A stretch of DNA of 6,503 nt from DATBED01 sp036276195 (GTDB taxonomy: Bacteria > Patescibacteriota > Saccharimonadia > Saccharimonadales > UBA4665), in the NCBI GenBank assembly GCA_036276195.1, contig DATBED010000023.1, positions 1-6,503 of the forward strand. The letters are read 5' to 3'. The notes under the pieces are model-generated. The model searched no databases, was not told the DNA's origin, and saw only the letters and a program-made list of their open reading frames with translations. Below, in pieces: positions 1 through 5,006 of this stretch. The first letter of the stretch is position 1. The number at the start of each line of letters is the position of its first letter. The position numbers and the translations under genes were made by a program.

Positions 1-1031
1 TCGAGCAAGCCCCTAACTAAGTACAGACCCAGCCCTGTGCCGGTGGTCTCGCGGCGCACAATATTATGGGCTCGGAAGAACTTGGTAAAAATTTGTTCTT
101 GCGCCAATTTTGGAATGCCCCAGCCACTGTCACTAACTTCTACCAGAATATCAGCCCGACGAGGCCGTATATTGATGTCGACGTGGCCGCCATCAGGCGT
201 GTACTTAATGGCGTTAGACACCAGGTTACCCAGTATTTCTTTAACGATCAGGCCGTCGGTTTTTATAGATACGCTGCTGTTGCCTAGGCTATTAACAGAT
301 AGCTTAATCTTTTTACTATCGGCCATTAGCGACAACTCCTTGGTTACCTCATGGGCTAATTTATCGAGGTGCAGCAGCTTACGCGATACGGCAATGGTGC
401 CACTTTCGATGCGGGTTATATTAAGCAGCGTACTGATCAGCTCGTTCATACGATTGGCGGCTCCGATAATGGTTTCTAGCGATTTTTTTTGGGCTTCGTT
501 CAGCTCGCCCATGTAGCCGTCAGCCAGCATGTGAGTGTAAGTTTTGATGGCGCTTAAAGGCGTACGCAGCTGGTGCGAGGCCAGCGAAATAAATTCGCTT
601 TTCATGCGATCAACTTCGTGCTCAAAAGTTATATCACGAAAAACCTCTATAGCACCAATCGGCTTGCCGCTAGCAATAATTGGCGAGCAACTGACCGACA
701 CTGGCAGCTTGTGGCCATTTTTATTCAGGTAGAACAAATTTTCTGAGATAGGCTTGCCGGTTAAGAAGGATTTAATGATCGGACGGTCTATTAAGTTAAT
801 CGGTTCGTCGTCTGTGGAAACGGCCCGGATCACCTTAGGGAACCACTCGCCGATCAGCTCCTTTTCTTTGTAGCCCAATAGCTGCAAGGCCACCGGATTA
901 ATTCGGGTAATGCGGCCGAACTCATCGGTTGAGATGGCGCCATCGCCGATGCTGGTAAAGATGGCTTCGGCTTCGGCCCGCCGTTCAGGGGCGCTGCGTT
1001 TTACTAGTACTGTCGTTTCGTTTACTGCCAT
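1..1031 (-). CDS. PAS-domain sensor histidine kinase (3' end outside window)
   Basis: Cytosolic sensor kinase of a two-component system: it autophosphorylates on a histidine and passes the phosphate to a response regulator not seen here. The frame opens with ATG at 1031 and is still open at the left edge; 343 residues are visible. Order: a PAS domain at about residues 22-135 (IGDGAISTDEFG near 28, ending in the PAC-like FRDIT), a HisKA domain at about 143-210 with H153 in SHQLRTPLSAIK, then a HATPase domain from about 250 with the N-box around N273 (NLVSNAIKYT), D301 in DSGWGIP, an F-box FTKFFRA and a G2 box GTGLGLY at about 331-337. Only the last few dozen residues of the ATPase domain are likely missing. 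No membrane segment is present. The start is fixed by an in-frame TAA four codons upstream; the ribosome site is weak (GGAA). It follows the 94-residue gene by 9 nt, so the two are probably cotranslated. The residue after the phospho-histidine is Q where E or D is usual. Confidence 0.93.
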   Translation of the reverse strand, partial: MAVNETTVLVKRSAPERRAEAEAIFTSIGDGAISTDEFGRITRINPVALQLLGYKEKELIGEWFPKVIRAVSTDDEPINLIDRPIIKSFLTGKPISENLFYLNKNGHKLPVSVSCSPIIASGKPIGAIEVFRDITFEHEVDRMKSEFISLASHQLRTPLSAIKTYTHMLADGYMGELNEAQKKSLETIIGAANRMNELISTLLNITRIESGTIAVSRKLLHLDKLAHEVTKELSLMADSKKIKLSVNSLGNSSVSIKTDGLIVKEILGNLVSNAIKYTPDGGHVDINIRPRRADILVEVSDSGWGIPKLAQEQIFTKFFRAHNIVRRETTGTGLGLYLVRGLL

Positions 1032-1040
1032 AAAGTTCCA

Positions 1041-1325
1041 TTACTTAATTTTATTGGTTACACGTCTCGACTTAGCCGGTGCTCTTGTTAGTTTAGTCAA
1101 CTCACCGATATACTCTTCTATAATGTCAGGGTCTTCAGTAATTAGGGCTACTACCACTCGGATCCAGTCAATCAAAGCGAGTAGGTCCGATTTTGATAAC
1201 TGGGAGGGCGACTTGTGCAGATGGTTCTCTACCTGGCGGGCAATGAACCGGTCGGCCGCCGGCCCTAAGTAAACATGGGTCACCCGTACCACCTCATCAT
1301 AAACCGAAGAATTACGCTTGGCCAC
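1041..1325 (-). CDS. Small soluble protein of unknown family, encoded just before the histidine kinase
   Basis: I do not recognise this 94-residue protein with confidence. It is charged, has no membrane segment or signal peptide, and looks all-helical. The most distinctive stretch is YLGPAADRFIARQ at about residues 19-31, followed by LSKSDLLALIDWIRVVVALI and a basic C-terminal tail (KSRRVTNKIK). The LGPAA-x-RFI-x-RQ pattern loosely recalls small helical domains with an LGP-A motif that occur in bacterial signalling proteins; this is only a recollection. The start is GTG at 1325, chosen because a good Shine-Dalgarno (AGAGGAAG, 1332-1339) lies at the right distance and only 1 nt separates it from the stop of the membrane protein before it. 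It ends 9 nt before the kinase and in the same frame. The operon position suggests a partner or regulator of the kinase, which is inference. It is very probably a real gene. Confidence 0.8.
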   Translation of the reverse strand: MAKRNSSVYDEVVRVTHVYLGPAADRFIARQVENHLHKSPSQLSKSDLLALIDWIRVVVALITEDPDIIEEYIGELTKLTRAPAKSRRVTNKIK

Positions 1326-1326
1326 C

Positions 1327-2280
1327 TTAGACTTCCTCTATCTTTTTTAGTTTTAGGGCACCCCAAGCTAGCAGCAGGAAGCCAATCCCCCCGGTAATTC
1401 TGAATAACAGGCTAAAAACGAGGCGGTAGTCAAATATTAGCACTACACTCCTTGGTTCCACGGCGTTAATATACTGCACTACGATAGAGCTTATAATGAT
1501 AGTGACCAAGCCGGCGACTAACCACTGCAAGCCATGTTTATACAACACGCCTTGCATGTTTTTGCTAAGCAGTGTTATCTCGTAAGCTGCTAAAAGGCCC
1601 ACGAACCAGGCATAGAGGTAAGGGATAATTACCGTTAGCACCATTAACCATATGGGCAGGTAGTAGGGGTTGTCGGTAGAGCCGAAATTACTATGATCGA
1701 AGTGGAGAAATGTCAGATAGCAGTATAAGACCCCAGCCGTTAAGAAGGCGACAATTATATAACTGGCGGTAGTGCGGTTGAAGTTGAGTTTAGCGTTCCA
1801 TAAAAGGCCGTCTGAGGCCATGCCGATTATGCTAAAAGCTATTAGTGGGAGTAGCAGGCTGGCGTAATTCAGTAAGATAACCGATGCGCCATGAAAAGCC
1901 GGCCACTCGTAGGCCAAGCTGCTTAAAATAAGCGATGTTATAGAGATAACGGGCAGGCTCCAGGCTAACCAGGCGCAGCCCTTGGCCAAGCGCGTAAAGT
2001 GTTCCCCTTCCGGCGTATCTTTTATAGATCGGGCATACTGCCTAAGTGCGGCATAGCCAAAGAAAGCCGCCAGCCAAACTAACAAAGTTGGTAAACTAAT
2101 AGCAAAACGGACAGTTTTATATTCGAGCATGCTCAAATGGTAATTGCTAAAGGTGGATACGCTGGTCGGCAGTAAGAAAAGTAAAGCCACATAAATAATT
2201 ATTAGGATTGCGGCTTGGCGCATGGCGAGGTAAGGCAGACTTATGAGACGCGGATTTGACTTATTTAAAGCACTACTCAT
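1327..2280 (-). CDS. Eight-TM integral membrane protein of unknown family, first gene of the sensor operon
   Basis: No family is recognised. With ATG at 2280 the product has 317 residues and about eight hydrophobic helices, at roughly 21-39, 59-80, 101-123, 132-154, 172-192, 209-231, 250-272 and 286-309. A basic N-terminus (NKSNPR) and a lysine-rich end (KLKKIEEV) predict both termini in the cytoplasm. Between helices 5 and 6 is a polar loop rich in H, D, N and S (FDHSNFGSTDNPYY), predicted outside; it could bind a ligand or ion but has no known motif. An in-frame GTG four codons upstream (2290-2292) would give 321 residues. I prefer the ATG because a GGGGTG sequence lies 9 nt before it and overlaps that GTG. 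The stop at 1327-1329 nearly abuts the next gene. A soluble kinase downstream makes a role as membrane sensor or transporter for that kinase plausible but unproven. Confidence 0.85.
   Translation of the reverse strand: MSSALNKSNPRLISLPYLAMRQAAILIIIYVALLFLLPTSVSTFSNYHLSMLEYKTVRFAISLPTLLVWLAAFFGYAALRQYARSIKDTPEGEHFTRLAKGCAWLAWSLPVISITSLILSSLAYEWPAFHGASVILLNYASLLLPLIAFSIIGMASDGLLWNAKLNFNRTTASYIIVAFLTAGVLYCYLTFLHFDHSNFGSTDNPYYLPIWLMVLTVIIPYLYAWFVGLLAAYEITLLSKNMQGVLYKHGLQWLVAGLVTIIISSIVVQYINAVEPRSVVLIFDYRLVFSLLFRITGGIGFLLLAWGALKLKKIEEV
1332..1339 (-). promoter_or_regulatory. Shine-Dalgarno for the 94-residue gene, inside the end of the membrane-protein gene
   Basis: On the minus strand AGAGGAAG lies about 6-9 nt before the GTG at 1325 and encodes part of the last residues (EEV) of the upstream protein. 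It decides the GTG start and implies translational coupling, because ribosomes ending the first gene pass directly over this site. Confidence 0.7.
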
Positions 2281-2316
2281 GTACAGGTGCACCCCGTTAA
2301 TCAGTTAGTTGACATT

Positions 2317-2325
2317 ATTAAAGCA
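2317..2325 (-). promoter_or_regulatory. Candidate extended -10 promoter of the sensor operon
   Basis: The minus strand reads TGC-TTTAAT, an extended -10 (TGN plus a hexamer with five of six TATAAT positions). Transcription would start near 2310, about 30 nt before the ATG at 2280. I see no convincing -35 box upstream, which is tolerable for extended -10 promoters. It is inferred by pattern only. Confidence 0.45.
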
Positions 2326-2381
2326 TGACTAACACCAATCGTGAGTAAGATTTCCGACCGTCACTTTAATTTTGTGGATCA

Positions 2382-2390
2382 TGCTAATGT
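2382..2390 (+). promoter_or_regulatory. Candidate extended -10 of the flippase-like gene, placed for a leaderless mRNA
   Basis: The plus strand reads TGC-TAATGT, which keeps the TGN and the TA...T ends of a -10 box although the middle is poor. Six bases separate it from the ATG at 2397, so transcription would begin at or within a base of the start codon. No Shine-Dalgarno precedes this ATG, which fits leaderless translation. No clear -35 is present. Confidence 0.4.
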
Positions 2391-2396
2391 TTAAGT

Positions 2397-3347
2397 ATGG
2401 CATCCGCTGCCGCCCCGAGCCGAGCTAACCGACGCCACTGGCTAATTATAGGCCTCTATGTATTGGCGCTGTATGTGGTTATTCCCCAGATCGGCAGCTT
2501 TCGATCAAGTTGGGAGCAACTGAGCCATCTCCAAATAGTCTGGGCTATTATGGCGATCGGCCTGACCTGCTATAGCTACCTGGCCGCCGCCGGCACTTAC
2601 TACTACCTGGCTTTTAAGCCGCTTAAGTACGCCCAGCTGGTCTTAATAGAAGTAGCAGCCATGTTTATTAATCGCTTACTACCGGCGGGAATCGGTGCTC
2701 TAAGCACCAATTATTCTTATTTGCGTCGGCGCGGTCACAGCCAGGCCCAATCAGCCACCATGATAGCCGCAAACAATCTGATCGGCATTATGGGCCACTT
2801 GCTAGTTATAGTGATTGCTCTAGTTAGTGCTGCAGGGCAGATCAAATTCCATCATTTTTGGCAGAGCTGGTCACTCGAGCACCTAACGATTGTGGCGATT
2901 CTGCTTAGTGCAGGCTTAGGCCTTGTTTGGTGGAAGTTTGGCCGCCATCGCCTGCGTCAGGCAGTTCTTAGTCTCCGCCAGCCCCTTATCACTTACAGGA
3001 AGCATCCCCTAAAACTGCTAGGAGCACTTTTGACTTCGATTAGTCTAACCGTAGGTAACGTGCTTTGTCTAGCCGCCTGTGCCTACGCTTTAAGTGTGCA
3101 CCTGCCCTTTGTGGCGGTTCTGTTAATTTTTAGCTTAGGAGTTGGAGCTGGAACCGTCACACCCACGCCCGGCGGCTTAGGCGGCTTTGAAGCCGGCCTG
3201 TTTGCCGGATTCGTGGCCTATGGCGTTGCTTCGCCAACCGCCCTGGCGTTAGCCCTGCTCTACCGTTTAATCAGTTACTGGTTACCGCTTGTACTCGGTG
3301 CTTTAGCTTTTCTGGTTGCCCAACGCCAGAAACTCTTCTCGGCCTAA
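2397..3347 (+). CDS. LPG synthase-type transmembrane protein (UPF0104 / PF03706), flippase-like, without catalytic domain
   Basis: The 316-residue polytopic protein matches the membrane part of lysylphosphatidylglycerol synthase/flippase MprF and its stand-alone relatives. About eight hydrophobic segments lie near residues 15-30, 46-70, 78-101, 122-145, 162-179, 206-230, 236-250 and 266-308. Family hallmarks are INRLLPAGIGALS at 91-103 and the glycine/proline re-entrant motif PTPGGLGGFE at 256-265, followed by LYRLISYWLP at 288-297. There is no C-terminal aminoacyl-transferase domain, so it cannot make lysyl-lipids by itself. Relatives are thought to move lipids or glycolipids across the membrane; the substrate here is unknown. 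ATG at 2397 is the first in-frame start near the promoter and no Shine-Dalgarno is visible. The gene stands alone, divergent from the sensor operon and convergent with the ABC exporter. Confidence 0.88.
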   Translation: MASAAAPSRANRRHWLIIGLYVLALYVVIPQIGSFRSSWEQLSHLQIVWAIMAIGLTCYSYLAAAGTYYYLAFKPLKYAQLVLIEVAAMFINRLLPAGIGALSTNYSYLRRRGHSQAQSATMIAANNLIGIMGHLLVIVIALVSAAGQIKFHHFWQSWSLEHLTIVAILLSAGLGLVWWKFGRHRLRQAVLSLRQPLITYRKHPLKLLGALLTSISLTVGNVLCLAACAYALSVHLPFVAVLLIFSLGVGAGTVTPTPGGLGGFEAGLFAGFVAYGVASPTALALALLYRLISYWLPLVLGALAFLVAQRQKLFSA

Positions 3348-3355
3348 TTTAACAA

Positions 3356-3382
3356 GCCGCGAAACTTCATTACGTTTTCGGC
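3356..3382. terminator. Possible hairpin between convergent genes
   Basis: In the 46-nt gap between the two convergent stops, GCCGCGAAAC (3356-3365) can pair with GTTTTCGGC (3374-3382) around an 8-nt loop, with one bulged C and one G-T pair. Neither side has a proper T-run, although the minus-strand flank has a few T residues. It may serve as a weak two-way terminator; the lack of a U-tract argues against strong intrinsic termination. Confidence 0.3.
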
Positions 3383-3393
3383 AGCAGTATAAA

Positions 3394-4140
3394 CTACATT
3401 TGGATACGGTTGAAGCGGCTGACGGCAAAGTAGACGGCTGCGATCAATGTAATCGTCATCACTATTAGGTCTTTGCCTATGCCAAAGTGGGTCTGATTGG
3501 CCAACAACTCGCGTAAAGCATCGACCATGTAACTGACGGGGTTGATCGTACTAACGGCTTTAAGCGCCCAAGGTACGTTGTTGAGAGGATACAGCGCGCT
3601 AGATAAGAAGAACAGAGGCATGACCAGCAGGTTGTTGATGCCCTGAAAGCCCTGAAAGTCGTCTACCATCGAAGCAATGCCGGCGCCAAAGCAAGTCAGG
3701 GCCAGGCTCATAAATACCAACACTAGAAATGCTACCGGTACCAGCGCCCAATTATACGGCCGGAAACCTAGGGCCATCGACACTACAAAAACTAATATGC
3801 CTTGCAAAATGGAAATAGTGGCGCCCCCTAGAGCGCTACCCAGCAGAATCTTGACGCGCGATACCGGAGCGACCAGCATTTCAGCCAAAAAACCGAAGCG
3901 CTTATCTTGTAAAATGATAATTCCCCAGAAAATGGCCGACAGCAGCACGGTTTGGGTAATGATACCGGGCACTAAGAACTGGAGGTAATTGCCGGCGCCG
4001 GCCCGTCGATAAATGGCGCCAATACCGTAGCCTAAGGCCAGCAGTAGCAAAATTGGCTGGCCCAGCGTGCCCAAAATGCGGGAGCCGCTGCGCGTATAGC
4101 GACGGACCTGCCTCAGCCAAAGTACATACATGACTTCCAT
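3394..4140 (-). CDS. ABC-2 type exporter permease (DrrB-like)
   Basis: Membrane half of an ABC exporter, 248 residues, working as a dimer with the ATPase encoded just before it. Six hydrophobic helices are visible near residues 25-43, 58-77, 99-124, 132-157, 169-187 and 223-241. ABC-2 family marks include LAEMLVAPVSR at 86-96 (the conserved coupling stretch after helix 2), NNLLVMPLFFLSSALYPL at 169-186, and INPVSYMVDALREL at 199-212. Length and pattern match the DrrB/NodJ group of drug, lipid or polysaccharide exporters; the substrate cannot be read from sequence. The ATG at 4138-4140 shares one base with the ATPase stop (TAATG), a classic coupled arrangement. A second ATG three codons later is an alternative start. 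The gene ends in TAG, facing the flippase-like gene. Confidence 0.93.
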   Translation of the reverse strand: MEVMYVLWLRQVRRYTRSGSRILGTLGQPILLLLALGYGIGAIYRRAGAGNYLQFLVPGIITQTVLLSAIFWGIIILQDKRFGFLAEMLVAPVSRVKILLGSALGGATISILQGILVFVVSMALGFRPYNWALVPVAFLVLVFMSLALTCFGAGIASMVDDFQGFQGINNLLVMPLFFLSSALYPLNNVPWALKAVSTINPVSYMVDALRELLANQTHFGIGKDLIVMTITLIAAVYFAVSRFNRIQM

Positions 4141-4949
4141 TAGCGCAGCCTCGTGTTCCTAAGAGCCATCTTAAAGTTCAGGCCATTGTTATCGCCGGCC
4201 TCGTCTTCGTCGCGCAAGGTGTTGCCGGTCAGTTTAAGGTAGGCTTGTTCGAGGGTCTTGGTTTTAGTTTGCTTGGTTAGCTCCGGAGTGGTGCCGGTGG
4301 CCACGATGTTGCCGTGGTCAATGATGGCAATCCGTTCGGCCACTTCTTCGGCTTCGTCCAGGTAATGAGTGGTAAAGAAAATGGTCATGCCCTTTTCTTG
4401 GCTCAATTTGCGCACGTAGTTCCACATCAAGTTACGGGTTTGGGTATCGAGGCCTAGAGTAGGTTCATCGAGAAAAAGTATACGAGGCTCGTGCAGTAAG
4501 CCGCGGGCGATTTCTAGCCGCCGGCGCATCCCGCCTGAAAAAGTCTTGATCATGGAATCTTTGCGTTTCCATAGCTCGACTAATTTAAGGAGCTCTTCGA
4601 TACGCTTGGCCCTAATACCTTTAGGAATGCCATACAGAGCGGCGTGCAAATCCATATTTTCGTAGGCCGACAGCTCTTCGTCGAGGCTAGGATCCTGGAA
4701 AACAATGCCGAAGGCCTTGCGAGCGGAATCGCGCTCCTTCGTGACGTCATGGCCGGCCAAATAAAGCGAGCCGCTAGTCGGCCGCAGCATGGTGGTCATC
4801 ATCTTGATGGTAGTGCTCTTGCCGGCGCCATTTGGCCCCAAAAAAGCAAAAATCTCGCCTTTATGCACATCGAAATCAATGCCGTCCACGGCCGTAATTT
4901 TGCCAAACTTCTTAGTCAGGCCCTTGGCCTCAATCACCTTCTCTGCCAT
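4140..4949 (-). CDS. ABC exporter ATP-binding protein (DrrA-like)
   Basis: ATPase subunit, 269 residues, that powers the ABC-2 permease encoded next. All nucleotide-binding motifs are intact: Walker A GPNGAGKST at 38-46, Q-loop Q85 in VFQDPSLDE, signature FSGGMRRR at 137-144, Walker B RILFLDEP at 156-163 with catalytic E162, D-loop LGLDTQT, and switch H195 in TTHYLDEAEE. The C-terminal LEQAYLKLTGNTLRDEDE at about 233-250 is typical of the daunorubicin-resistance (DrrA) group, and about 19 further residues, ending in basic ones, form a divergent tail. ATG at 4949 is supported by a Shine-Dalgarno AGAGGT five bases upstream. The gene lies 57 nt after gnd and overlaps the permease by one base. 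Likely cargo is a hydrophobic drug, toxin or lipid, which is inference from the family. Confidence 0.95.
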   Translation of the reverse strand: MAEKVIEAKGLTKKFGKITAVDGIDFDVHKGEIFAFLGPNGAGKSTTIKMMTTMLRPTSGSLYLAGHDVTKERDSARKAFGIVFQDPSLDEELSAYENMDLHAALYGIPKGIRAKRIEELLKLVELWKRKDSMIKTFSGGMRRRLEIARGLLHEPRILFLDEPTLGLDTQTRNLMWNYVRKLSQEKGMTIFFTTHYLDEAEEVAERIAIIDHGNIVATGTTPELTKQTKTKTLEQAYLKLTGNTLRDEDEAGDNNGLNFKMALRNTRLR

Positions 4950-4954
4950 ATATT

Positions 4955-4960
4955 ACCTCT
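4955..4960 (-). promoter_or_regulatory. Shine-Dalgarno of the ABC ATPase gene
   Basis: AGAGGT on the minus strand lies 5 nt before the ATG at 4949. It fixes the start, and it would be lost from a transcript starting about 6-7 bases after the TATAAT at 4961-4966, so it favours the more distant -10 candidate or read-through from gnd. Confidence 0.65.
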
Positions 4961-4990
4961 ATTATACACCCTAGAACTATACTTTGTATA
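4961..4990 (-). promoter_or_regulatory. Candidate promoter region of the ABC exporter with two -10 boxes
   Basis: Two -10-like hexamers lie on the minus strand in the gap after gnd: a perfect TATAAT at 4961-4966, with a TATACA -35 candidate at 4985-4990 (18-nt spacer), and TATAGT at 4976-4981 with no good -35. The first would start transcription about 5 nt before the ATG, inside or beyond the Shine-Dalgarno; the second would give a leader of about 20 nt that keeps it. Which is used cannot be decided from sequence. Confidence 0.45.
4978..4990. repeat. Perfect short inverted repeat TATAC-N3-GTATA in the exporter promoter
   Basis: Five-base arms (4978-4982 and 4986-4990) around three bases overlap the TATAGT -10 and the TATACA -35 candidates. 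This is a suitable position for a repressor operator of a drug exporter. The arms are short and AT-rich, so chance is a fair alternative. Confidence 0.3.
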
Positions 4991-5006
4991 TCGCCAAATT
5001 GATGAG

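Noticed and set aside
37..516. Long plus-strand open frame of 159 codons antisense to the histidine kinase
   Set aside because: The minus strand here encodes clear HisKA and HATPase motifs; the plus-strand translation has no recognisable domain and no ribosome site. It is a shadow frame.
1039..1041. ATG overlapping the stop of the 94-residue gene (TAATG) as kinase start
   Set aside because: It is out of frame with the kinase; the in-frame ATG is at 1029-1031.
2290..2292. GTG as start of the 8-TM protein (321 residues)
   Set aside because: Possible, but it overlaps the GGGGTG that best serves as Shine-Dalgarno for the ATG at 2280; only four residues differ.
2309..2314. Perfect TTGACA -35 on the plus strand
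   Set aside because: No acceptable -10 follows at 15-19 nt (the bases there read around AACACC), so it is probably chance.
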